In this document: positions 8,626 to 15,975 of the stretch, in pieces
Numbering within the stretch: the first letter of the stretch is position 1
Layout of the letters: each line of letters begins with the position of its first letter
Assembly (NCBI GenBank): GCA_001298545.1
Contig: LJCX01000031.1
Span: forward strand, 62,001 to 126,000
Length of the DNA stretch: 64,000 nucleotides
Source: Actinobacteria bacterium OV320
GTDB taxonomy: Bacteria > Actinomycetota > Actinomycetes > Streptomycetales > Streptomycetaceae
Reading direction: 5' to 3'
Position numbers and translations under genes: made by a program
The notes under the pieces: model-generated
What the model was told of the DNA's origin: nothing
Seen by the model: only the letters and a program-made list of their open reading frames with translations
Database searches by the model: none

Positions 8626-8681
8626 GGTGGTTCCCCCCTTCCGAGACTGGAGTGGGAGGCAAACCTTCCGCCAACTCACTC

Positions 8682-8698
8682 AAGTTGGTTGCCAACTA
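8682..8698. promoter_or_regulatory. Imperfect palindromic operator upstream of devA
   Basis: AAGTTGGT-T-GCCAACTA is a near copy of the perfect palindrome before devE (two mismatched arm positions). It lies 86 bp before the devA start, nearly the same distance as at devE, and also 57 bp upstream of the small antisense membrane gene, so it could control both. More CAACT half-sites follow at about 8738-8755. Confidence 0.6.
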
Positions 8699-8766
8699 TG
8701 ACTATGTTGTCCCCACTTGGTGGCAGCAGTTAAACAACTTTCAAACAACTCCCGCCAGATGGATCT

Positions 8767-8784
8767 AAGTTGTAGCGTTTGGTC
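8767..8784 (+). promoter_or_regulatory. devA -10 element abutting start codon (leaderless)
   Basis: AAGTTG (8767-8772), TAGCGT (8773-8778), then 6 nt to GTG at 8785. Spacing and half-site are identical to the devE promoter. Confidence 0.55.
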
Positions 8785-9657
8785 GTGACCCAGGAGAACG
8801 TGGCAGTGAACGGCAGCAGGCTCTCACCGCGTGAGATCGCCGATGTCCTGCGCGAACGCATCCGCGTCGGGGATCTCAGGGCCGGTGACCGGCTGCCCAC
8901 CCAGGCCGAACTGGCCGACGAGTTCGGGGTGGAGCGCGGTACCGTCCGCCAGGCCCTGCGGGCGCTCCAGGACGACGGGCTGCTCACCAACGTGAGCAAG
9001 GGCAGTCCGCCGCGGATCGCGGAACCGCCGGCGCCGGACCGCGGCGAGCCGCAGCCCACGATGGTGGGTCTGGCCCCGCGGCTGACCGCCGCCTTCGGAG
9101 TCCCGCATGTGCGGATCGACGCGGCCTGTCTCACCGCCGAGAGCCTGATCCCGGCCCTGGGCGAGCCCCTGCGGCTGATCCACGCCGGCAGCATCCGGCC
9201 CCAGAAGATCGACGTCCGCATCCTGCTGCCGTCCCGGGACATCAGCCTCGCCTTCCCGGTCTCGGTCGAGGACCGCGGGGACGACGAGGACCCGGTCCAC
9301 CAGCGCTGGCTGTCGATGCGCAACGCGCAGGGCCAGGTGCTGAGTTACAACCTCCGCGCGCTGCGCTCGCACGGCGTGGACGTCAACATCACCTTCCGCG
9401 CGCTGCCGTTCACCCCGCCGGTGAAGCTGTACCTCCTCAACGGGCAGGAGGCGCTGATCGCGTACTACATGGTCGCGCGCACCGAGGAGACCACCGACAG
9501 CGGAACCCTCGACATGTACGACGTGCGCGGCACCGAGTCCCTCCTCTTCTCCTTCGAGAAGGCCGCCGGTCAGCGCGACGCCGCGTTCGTGGAGGAATCC
9601 CAGAAGTGGTTCGACGCCCTCTGGGAAACCATCACGACGGACCTGACACTCTTCTAG
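8785..9657 (+). CDS. devA: GntR-family developmental regulator DevA
   Basis: 290 residues; winged-helix domain at about 10-75 and the long C-terminal domain shared with DevE (for example FRALPFTPPVKLYLLNG is identical in the two). S. coelicolor DevA (SCO4190) is required for normal aerial hyphae and sporulation. GTG 8785 suits a leaderless mRNA; GTG 8806 has AGGAG 9 nt upstream and is the alternative start, so two forms are possible. The stop TAG shares its G with the devB GTG start (TAGTG), which couples the two genes. Confidence 0.88.
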   Translation: MTQENVAVNGSRLSPREIADVLRERIRVGDLRAGDRLPTQAELADEFGVERGTVRQALRALQDDGLLTNVSKGSPPRIAEPPAPDRGEPQPTMVGLAPRLTAAFGVPHVRIDAACLTAESLIPALGEPLRLIHAGSIRPQKIDVRILLPSRDISLAFPVSVEDRGDDEDPVHQRWLSMRNAQGQVLSYNLRALRSHGVDVNITFRALPFTPPVKLYLLNGQEALIAYYMVARTEETTDSGTLDMYDVRGTESLLFSFEKAAGQRDAAFVEESQKWFDALWETITTDLTLF

Positions 9658-10403
9658 TGACCTCTGATACGACGCAGACTGAGCAGGTGGCAGCAGGCAC
9701 CGGGAACGAGACCGCGGATCTGCGGGAGTTGATCACCCGCACGAGGGTCGTCCTGTGGGACTTCGACGGGCCGATCTGCCGGCTCTTCGCCGGTCACTCG
9801 GCGGAAGGGGTGGCCGACGGTCTCGTGGAGTGGCTCGAAGCGCGGGGCTTGCACAGCCTGCTGACGGAGTCCGAGCGGGAGTCGCTGGACCCGCACGTCG
9901 TGCTGCGCGCGGTGGACCGCCGGCACCCGGGCAGCGACCTGGTCACGGAGCTGGAGGAACGCCTCACCCAGGAGGAACTGAAGGCCACGGCCACGGCGAT
10001 GCCCACGGCGTGGGCCGACCCCCTGATCCGCACACTGGTCGCGCTGAAGCTGCGGCTGGCCATCACCACCAACAACTCACCCCAGGTGGCGACCACTTAC
10101 CTGGCGAGCCGCGGGCTCACCTCCTGCTTCGCGCCGCACATCTACGGCCGCACCCAGGAACTGCGCCACCTCAAGCCCCACCCGTACTGTCTGAACCGCG
10201 CTCTGCGCGCCATGGGATCGTCGCCCGGCACCGCCCTGATGATCGGTGACACCACCTCCGACTTCCTGGCCGCCCGTGAGGCCGGCGTGCCGTTCCTCGG
10301 CTACGCGCGCAACGCGCACAAGGAGAAGCTGCTCAGAGGGGCGGGTGCCACGACGGTGGTCGACTCGCTGGAGCTGCTGCTGAACGCGGTCAGGCAGCTC
10401 TGA
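9657..10403 (+). CDS. devB: HAD-family phosphatase DevB
   Basis: 248 residues. HAD motifs in order: nucleophile WDFDGPI with D35 and acid/base D37; TTNNS near 138-141; Lys173 in LKPHP; and GDTTSD with D198/D202. A helical cap lies between motif I and II. devB is known as the gene cotranscribed with devA in S. coelicolor and as a putative phosphatase; the substrate is unknown. GTG at 9657 overlaps the devA stop. A frame extension back to 9606 overlaps devA and is not favoured. The 3' end overlaps a convergent small gene by 14 nt. Confidence 0.88.
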   Translation: MTSDTTQTEQVAAGTGNETADLRELITRTRVVLWDFDGPICRLFAGHSAEGVADGLVEWLEARGLHSLLTESERESLDPHVVLRAVDRRHPGSDLVTELEERLTQEELKATATAMPTAWADPLIRTLVALKLRLAITTNNSPQVATTYLASRGLTSCFAPHIYGRTQELRHLKPHPYCLNRALRAMGSSPGTALMIGDTTSDFLAAREAGVPFLGYARNAHKEKLLRGAGATTVVDSLELLLNAVRQL

Positions 10404-10575
10404 GCAGCAGGAGCACGAGCATGACGGCCGCCCCGACGGCGAGCATGTCGTGCCGGGCCCGTACGCCCACGGCGACGGTGAACAGCAGCATCACGCCCAC
10501 CGCGCCCAGCTTGGCCTGCACCGTCAACCCCGCGCAGAACGCGAGGAGTTCCCAGAGTGCCGATAACAGGAGCAC
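10390..10575 (-). CDS. Small membrane protein with a TTA leucine codon
   Basis: 61 residues from GTG 10575 (GGAAGG 9 nt upstream). It has an N-terminal span (about 1-17), a second hydrophobic segment (about 24-37) and a C-terminal Leu-rich span ending RAA. Codon 4 is TTA (plus-strand 10564-10566), which in streptomycetes needs the developmentally regulated bldA tRNA. The stop region overlaps the convergent devB end. It parallels the small membrane gene beside devA. Further upstream TTG/CTG starts in frame are possible but lack an RBS. Function unknown. Confidence 0.6.
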   Translation of the reverse strand: MLLLSALWELLAFCAGLTVQAKLGAVGVMLLFTVAVGVRARHDMLAVGAAVMLVLLLLRAA

Positions 10576-10620
10576 GACCTTCCACCTTCCTGCCAGTCTC
10601 TGTGAAGCTTTCAAATCCCG

Positions 10621-10632
10621 GTCCAATTGGAC
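10621..10632. promoter_or_regulatory. GTCCAATTGGAC palindrome upstream of third GntR gene
   Basis: Perfect 12-bp palindrome, AT-rich for this genome, 113 bp before the GntR gene at 10745 and about 46 bp upstream of the antisense small membrane gene start. It is a different sequence from the AAGTTG operators, consistent with this regulator's more diverged DNA-binding domain. Operator role is inferred. Confidence 0.45.
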
Positions 10633-10744
10633 TGGTTGACTTGAAGTGGATTTCCCCTGGCCGGTTGATCCTTAATCTGGCGGAGCTGTCCGAGACCTGA
10701 CCGACAGTGGTTTGCAGGTGGACGGATGGCGGTACGGTCGTCCT

Positions 10745-11620
10745 GTGGACGCGCAGCAGCTAAGCGGTGACGCGGGCGGCCGGGAGTTCCACCGGGTCGC
10801 CGACGAACTGCGCGCCCGGATGACGGACGGGACGTATCCGCTGCACTCCTTTCTGCCGTCCCAGCGCGACCTCGCCGAGGAACTCGGGGTCTCCAGGGAC
10901 ACGGTCCAGCGAGTGCTGCGGGAACTGGTCAGCGAGGGCTGGATCCAGTCCCGTCGGGGCAGCGGATCCCGGGTGGTCAAGACCCAGCGGATACAGTCGT
11001 CCACCCCCAGAGCGACCCGGCAGCGGCACGGTGTGACCCTGGGTCCGCTGCTCAGCGAGGCGTTCGAACAGCCCGAAGTCACGCTGGACGTCTACACCTT
11101 GACGTCGGAGTCCCTGGACGCGCACATCCGGTTGCAGGCCGAGCGGATCCTCTCGGGCTCCATCGACCCCCAGCGCATCCGCCTGCGCATGATCCTGCCC
11201 TCCGAGAACCTGCACCTGCCCTACCCGAGCGTCAAGGCCGGCAAGGACGACGATCGCCTCCGCGACCGGCTGCACTCCATCACGAACCGGCACACGGAGT
11301 CGCTGCGCGGGACCCTGAAGGCGCTGGGGACCGACAACCTGGTGTCCTCCGTCGACGTCGAGATCCGGCACGCCCCGCTGACACCGGCCTTCAAGCTCTA
11401 CCTTTTCAACGGCACGGAGGCCTTGCTCGGGCCGTACGAGGTGATCAAGCGCAAGATCGAGCTGGAGGGGGGAGAGGTGATCACCGCCCTCGACGTCCTG
11501 GGTCTCGGCGCCACGCTCACCCATCACGTCAAGGACGGCGACCCGAATTCACCGGGCACCGTCTTCGTCGACACCTGGCAGACATGGTTCGACTCGGTGT
11601 GGAACCTGCTCACCGAATAG
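10745..11620 (+). CDS. Third GntR-family regulator, DevA/DevE paralogue
   Basis: 291 residues. Winged helix at about 12-78 and a C-terminal domain clearly related to DevA/DevE: RIRLRMILPSENLHLPYP, LTPAFKLYLFNGTEALLG and a terminal W(F)DSVWNLL helix. GTG at 10745 sits 6 nt after TACGGT (10733-10738), the same leaderless geometry as devE and devA; a TTG at 10712 is in frame but unsupported. It is followed 203 bp later by the tandem kinase gene. Target genes are unknown; the adjacent kinase is a reasonable candidate. Confidence 0.82.
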   Translation: MDAQQLSGDAGGREFHRVADELRARMTDGTYPLHSFLPSQRDLAEELGVSRDTVQRVLRELVSEGWIQSRRGSGSRVVKTQRIQSSTPRATRQRHGVTLGPLLSEAFEQPEVTLDVYTLTSESLDAHIRLQAERILSGSIDPQRIRLRMILPSENLHLPYPSVKAGKDDDRLRDRLHSITNRHTESLRGTLKALGTDNLVSSVDVEIRHAPLTPAFKLYLFNGTEALLGPYEVIKRKIELEGGEVITALDVLGLGATLTHHVKDGDPNSPGTVFVDTWQTWFDSVWNLLTE

Positions 11621-11823
11621 CTCCGGCGGGGTGCGCTAGCATGCCCCAATCGCGCGAGCAATCGCTCCCGTTCTTACGTATGAGACGGCGTACAAGCGAG
11701 TCTCGAGCGGCCTGACGTTCCCTGAGTGGCACACCACCCATTGGCCTATTGACCGTCACTTCGGTCGTACGGCGCGTTTACCGTTTGCCCTAACCAGCCC
11801 AGCGCGAGTATCCGGAGCGGCCA

Positions 11824-14022
11824 GTGGTCGACCACCTTGTTCCCCCTCGTCACCTCGGGGAACGAGCCGCCGAGGACGTGCCCGGAGCGCTGCGGACCTT
11901 CGTCAGGGCCGCCGAAGCCACCCAGGAATCCAGCGGCCACCACAATCGCAACTATGTGCTGCCGTTGACCGAGCGGGTCGCCCCTCTGGTGGGTCGCGCC
12001 CCGGGGACCTCGGTGATCGTGCGGATCAGGCGCTCCGACGCGCTGCCCGTGGTGATCAGAACCTGGCAGGAGGAGGCGGCGATTCTCGACGCCGTGCACG
12101 GCGCCCTGCCGCACGCACCCGAATGCCTGATCAAGACGCCGGGCTACTCCATCCACAGCCATGTGGAAGGCGTACCGCTCTCCACCATCTGCGGAAACGG
12201 TAAGCCTGTCGACAACCTGCTGATCAAGGCGCTGGCCGGGCTGCTGGCCCAGATGACCAGGGTGCGTCGGCAGGCGCTGCCGCCGCTGCCCGGTTCCTGG
12301 CCCGCCAACCACAGCGACAGCCAGGCCTTCCTGAAGACCCTGACCCTGTGCGCCGACGAACAGATCCGCAAGCCCAACTGGGTCGTCTTCGGCGGGCTGT
12401 TCAAGGCGCTGGGCATCTCCGACGACGCTCTGCTGCGGCTGGCCGAGCGGGTGCCGGCGATGACCCGGCGGCCGTACAGCCTGCTCCACGCGGACCTGCA
12501 CCGGGACAACCTGATCGTGTCCTACGACGGTGACCCGCCCCTGGTCTGCGTCGACTGGGAACTGGCGACCTACGGCGACCCGCTGCACGACCTCGCCACC
12601 CATCTGGTGCGCATGCAGTACCCGGCCCATCAGTGGGGTGAGGTGATCACGGCGTGGGACGAGGCCATGGGACGGTTCCGGCCCGGCGCGGTCAAGGGCC
12701 GGACCAAGGACCTGCGGCACTACGTCGACTTCGAGCGGGCGCAGTCCGTCTACCCGGATGTCATGCGTGCCGCCAGGTCGCTGGAGAGGTCGTTCACCCA
12801 GAAGAGCCTGGACGAGGCGACGGCGGAGGTGCGCAGGGCGCTGCTGGCCGCCGCCGAGCCGCTCCGGCTGCGGGACGTGCCGGAACCGGCGGAGATCGAG
12901 AAGGCGCTGTACCGCTGGCTGGCCTCGCGCACCGACGGTGACATCAGCGGCAGGGACTGGATCGGACCGGCCATCTTCTGGACGGCGGACCGGCGGGTCC
13001 CCCCGCACCCGAAGTTCCCGGCGAGCGCGGTCAGGGAGGCGCTGCTGGCCGAGGGGGCCGCCCCCGCAGGAAACCTGTTCAAGGGGACCGCGCACCTCAA
13101 CACGGTGGTCCGCGTGAGCGGCCATGCCGAACCCGTGGTGGTGCGTCGGCAGCTCTCCAACGTCCAGCGCAGGGAGCACAGCATCCTCAGCGAGCACGCC
13201 GTGCTCCAGGCGATCGAGAAGTCGCGGGTGAAGGTGGAGGCGCCGCGGGTCCTGGCCCTGGGCGAGAGCGGCACGAAGGACCCCTTCGCCATCCACACCT
13301 ATGTCGGGTCGCGCCGAGGCGGACCTCCCGAGCACCCGGTGGACGGTCTGCGCCCGCGCGAGGCGGACGCGCTCGTCGACCAGCTGTGCGCGCTGACGAA
13401 GGTCGACCACAGCCTGGTCGACCCGCTTTCGGACAGCGGCAGCTTCTCCGTGTGGCTGCGCGATCAGCTCGTGAAACTGGTGCAGACGCTGCCGAAGGAG
13501 TCGATGCAGCTGGCCCGGATGCTCGGGCTGCCCCACCATGAGCGGTTGAGCGAGATCCTGTCCCGCCACACGTTGACCCCCCGGGCGCCGGCCCTCCTGC
13601 ACGGTGACCTCAACCCGTGGAACCTGGTGCGGGGCGGCCGGTACCTGCTGACCATCATCGACTGGGAGATGGCCGTGGTCGGTGACCCGCTCTACGACCT
13701 GGTCCGGCACATGCACCTGACGCCCACCCGGCCGGAGATCAGGGACCGCATGTTCCGCCGGTGGGAGCGCAACATGCCCCCGGAGTACAGCACGAACTGG
13801 CGTGTGGACTGGCCGGTGTACCGCTGGATCGAGATCATCCGGTCGGCGTACGTCGATCTCGACCGGCTGGTCACCAGGACGGGCCTGGACGCCCCCAACG
13901 TCCGCCGCGCCGTGGACTCCTACGCCGAGACGCTGGCCGCGGCCACCGCCTCCCTCGGCCTACCGGCCTCTCGGACCCCCAATCCCTATCTCGAACTGAC
14001 GTTGGTCCGGGGGCGGCTCTGA
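11824..14022 (+). CDS. Tandem double aminoglycoside/choline-kinase-like phosphotransferase
   Basis: 732 residues with two complete APH-fold kinase domains. Domain 1 has the catalytic loop HADLHRDN (H222, D224, N229) and metal motif DWE (D244). Domain 2 has HGDLNPWN (H593, D595, N600) and DWE (D613). Both also keep the GDPL(H/Y)DL segment after DWE. N-lobes show Arg rather than the usual Lys in the ATP-binding strand. Single-domain relatives phosphorylate small metabolites such as choline, methylthioribose, homoserine or aminoglycosides; the substrate here is unknown. GTG 11824 has GGAG 6 nt upstream. The gene lies next to three GntR regulators and a HAD phosphatase, so a kinase/phosphatase pair acting on a common metabolite is possible. 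Confidence 0.82.
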   Translation: MVDHLVPPRHLGERAAEDVPGALRTFVRAAEATQESSGHHNRNYVLPLTERVAPLVGRAPGTSVIVRIRRSDALPVVIRTWQEEAAILDAVHGALPHAPECLIKTPGYSIHSHVEGVPLSTICGNGKPVDNLLIKALAGLLAQMTRVRRQALPPLPGSWPANHSDSQAFLKTLTLCADEQIRKPNWVVFGGLFKALGISDDALLRLAERVPAMTRRPYSLLHADLHRDNLIVSYDGDPPLVCVDWELATYGDPLHDLATHLVRMQYPAHQWGEVITAWDEAMGRFRPGAVKGRTKDLRHYVDFERAQSVYPDVMRAARSLERSFTQKSLDEATAEVRRALLAAAEPLRLRDVPEPAEIEKALYRWLASRTDGDISGRDWIGPAIFWTADRRVPPHPKFPASAVREALLAEGAAPAGNLFKGTAHLNTVVRVSGHAEPVVVRRQLSNVQRREHSILSEHAVLQAIEKSRVKVEAPRVLALGESGTKDPFAIHTYVGSRRGGPPEHPVDGLRPREADALVDQLCALTKVDHSLVDPLSDSGSFSVWLRDQLVKLVQTLPKESMQLARMLGLPHHERLSEILSRHTLTPRAPALLHGDLNPWNLVRGGRYLLTIIDWEMAVVGDPLYDLVRHMHLTPTRPEIRDRMFRRWERNMPPEYSTNWRVDWPVYRWIEIIRSAYVDLDRLVTRTGLDAPNVRRAVDSYAETLAAATASLGLPASRTPNPYLELTLVRGRL

Positions 14023-14071
14023 TCCGGGTCCGATGTGCTCCCAGGGCGGGTGGACCTGCCCCGGTGTCCGT

Positions 14072-15145
14072 TCACATCCCCAGCACCACCTTCCCGACCA
14101 GTTCCCGTCCCTCGATCGCCGCGTGCGCCGCGGCGGCCTCCGTCAGCGGGAACCGAGCGCCGATCACCGGCCGCAGCCGTCCCGCGGCCGCCTCCGCCAG
14201 GACGTGCGCGGTCAGGCGGCGCGCCTCGGCCTCGCCGAACTGCACGTCCCCGATCCCGAACAGGGTGACGCCCCGCCGTTCCGCCTCCGCCGCGTCCACG
14301 GCCGCGAAGCCGCCCGAGGGTGCCCCGTGCGCGGAGAAACGCCCACCGTCGGCGGTCAACGGGAAGGCCGCGAGCCCGAGTTCACCGCCTACACCGTCCA
14401 GTACGACATCGGCGGCGGCGGCGTTGGCGGCGTCGGCTTCGGCGGTGGTCCCGGTGGTGGCGTCGGCTTCGGCGGTGGTCCCGGTGGTGGCTTCGTCGCC
14501 TGCCTCGGCGGCGCGGGTGGGCTCCGGCCGCCCCAGGGCCTGCCGCGCCCGCTCCACCCAGTCCGGCTCCGACACGTCCACCACCGCGTCCGCCCCCAGC
14601 TCCCGCACCAGTGCCGACTTCCGCGCTCCCCGGGCCGCGGCCACCACCCGGGCGCCCCGGGCGCGGGCCAGCTGGACCAGCAGGGTGCCCATGCCGCCCG
14701 AGGCGCCGAGGATCAGGACGCGGTCACCGGGGCCCACGGCGGTGTGTTCCAGCAGACCGGCGGCCGTCACCCCGTCGTGGACGAGTGCCGCGGCCGTGCG
14801 CAGATCCAGGCCGTCCGGGACGGGGGTCGGCGCGGTGACCGGGGCCGTCACGCGCTCGGCGTAGCTGCCGGTCACGAAGGACGTCACCCGGCGGCCCACC
14901 CACCCGGCGTCCACGCCCGCGCCGACCGCGGTGACCGTGCCGGCCACGCCGCCACCGGGGACGTAGGGCGGCTCCACGGGGAAGTAGGCGCGGAACAGGC
15001 CCGTGCGGACCTGGGTCTCCACGAAGATCGTGTCGGCGTGGGCGACCTCGATCAGGACCTCGCCGGGGCCGGGGACCGGGTCCGGCAGCTCCACCGTGGT
15101 CAGGACCTCCGGTCCGCCGAACGCCTTCACCTGTGCTGCTCGCAT
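14072..15145 (-). CDS. Zinc-free quinone oxidoreductase / medium-chain dehydrogenase
   Basis: 357 residues. N-terminal GroES-like domain, then a Rossmann domain with GASGGMGTLLVQLA at about 150-163 as NADPH-binding loop. Quinone oxidoreductase (QOR) family: reduces quinones or enones with NADPH. ATG 15145 has GGTGGAGGT 5 nt upstream; the open frame continues upstream but is not coding. A 30-bp sequence is duplicated exactly in tandem (14431-14490), adding an (ATTGTTAEAD)x2 loop not expected in the family. The gene is divergent from a TetR gene and its promoter has a SoxR-type palindrome. Confidence 0.85.
   Translation of the reverse strand: MRAAQVKAFGGPEVLTTVELPDPVPGPGEVLIEVAHADTIFVETQVRTGLFRAYFPVEPPYVPGGGVAGTVTAVGAGVDAGWVGRRVTSFVTGSYAERVTAPVTAPTPVPDGLDLRTAAALVHDGVTAAGLLEHTAVGPGDRVLILGASGGMGTLLVQLARARGARVVAAARGARKSALVRELGADAVVDVSEPDWVERARQALGRPEPTRAAEAGDEATTGTTAEADATTGTTAEADAANAAAADVVLDGVGGELGLAAFPLTADGGRFSAHGAPSGGFAAVDAAEAERRGVTLFGIGDVQFGEAEARRLTAHVLAEAAAGRLRPVIGARFPLTEAAAAHAAIEGRELVGKVVLGM
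14431..14490. repeat. Exact 30-bp tandem duplication inside oxidoreductase gene
   Basis: Two identical 30-bp units (14431-14460 and 14461-14490) keep the reading frame and duplicate ten residues in a surface loop. Confidence 0.95.
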
Positions 15146-15186
15146 GACATACCTCCACCGCGGTGCCGTTGAATGCGTGTGCATGG

Positions 15187-15217
15187 AGTCTTCGACCTCA
15201 ACCCCGGTTGAGGTCAA
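15187..15217 (-). promoter_or_regulatory. SoxR/MerR-type promoter with long spacer
   Basis: On the minus strand, -35 TTGACC (15217-15212) is followed by a 19-bp spacer and -10 AAGACT (15192-15187). A perfect palindrome, GACCTCAACC (15194-15203), CC, GGTTGAGGTC (15206-15215), overlaps the -35 and fills the spacer. A 19-bp spacer spanned by such a dyad is the hallmark of MerR-family activation, and the CCTCAA/TTGAGG arms match the known SoxR box. It points at the quinone oxidoreductase 42 nt downstream of the -10. Confidence 0.75.
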
Positions 15218-15277
15218 GTGGGGCCGAGGCCGAGGCCGAGCGGGGCCGGGCGGTGGTCGGCCCCGTAGGCTCGGTCC

Positions 15278-15922
15278 ATGAGCGAGACCGGGCTGCGCGA
15301 GCGCAAGCGGCAGCGGATGTACCAGGTGGTGTCGGACATCGCCGTCCGGCTCTTCGTCGAGCGGGGCTTCGACGCGGTGTCCGTCGCCGAGGTCGCCGCG
15401 GCGGCCGAGATCTCCAAGCCGACCCTCTTCCGGTACTTCCCGACCAAGGAGGACCTGGTCCTGCACCGGATCGCCGACCACGAGCAGGAGGCGGCCCGGG
15501 TGGTCACGGCGGCGCGGGCCGAGGGCGTCGCGCCGCTGCCCGCCCTGCGCCGGCACTTCCTCGCCGGGCTGGCCGCCGCCGACCCCGTCACCGGTCTCAA
15601 CGACCACCCGAACGTGCGCGCCTTCCACGCCATGCTCTACGGCACGCCCTCCCTGGTCGCCCGCCTGTACGGCTACCTGGAGCGCTCGGAGGCGGCCCTC
15701 GCCGACGCCCTGGCGGCCGAGCTGCCCGACGCCCTCGACGCCCGGCTGGCCGCCGGTCAGATCGTCGCCGTCCGGCGGATCCTCGCCGAGGAGAACTGGC
15801 GGCGGATCGCTGAGGGGGAGCGGGTGGAGGACGTGCGGGGGGACGCGGAGGCGGCGGTGGATCGGGCGTTCGCGGTGCTGGGCGCGGGTCTGCCGCGGCT
15901 CGGCCGGCCGTTGCCCCGCTGA
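15278..15922 (+). CDS. TetR/AcrR-family transcriptional regulator
   Basis: 214 residues. N-terminal helix-turn-helix at about 12-58 (KPTLFRYFPTKEDLV recognition part), then a helical ligand-binding domain. Divergent from the quinone oxidoreductase, with a 132-bp shared upstream region. ATG 15278 lies 6 nt after TAGGCT (15266-15271) and lacks an RBS, so it is probably leaderless. It may control the oxidoreductase together with SoxR, or itself; the ligand is unknown. Confidence 0.85.
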   Translation: MSETGLRERKRQRMYQVVSDIAVRLFVERGFDAVSVAEVAAAAEISKPTLFRYFPTKEDLVLHRIADHEQEAARVVTAARAEGVAPLPALRRHFLAGLAAADPVTGLNDHPNVRAFHAMLYGTPSLVARLYGYLERSEAALADALAAELPDALDARLAAGQIVAVRRILAEENWRRIAEGERVEDVRGDAEAAVDRAFAVLGAGLPRLGRPLPR

Positions 15923-15927
15923 CTGGG

Positions 15928-15975
15928 ACCGAGTAAAAAATGTGACTCGGTTACGTTATTCGTTACCCTTGCCGT
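15928..15975 (+). promoter_or_regulatory. Palindrome and leaderless promoter of the HelD-like gene
   Basis: ACCGAGT (15928-15934) and ACTCGGT (15945-15951) form a perfect inverted repeat with a 10-bp A-rich centre. It overlaps a TGTGAC -35-like hexamer (15941-15946), and TACCCT (15964-15969) is the -10, 6 nt before ATG 15976. The repeat could act as operator or as terminator of the tetR gene that ends at 15922. Confidence 0.55.

Noticed and set aside
15923..15975. Rifamycin-associated element before the HelD-like gene
   Set aside because: The inverted repeat (ACCGAGT/ACTCGGT) does not match the CTTGC/GCAAG core known for that element.
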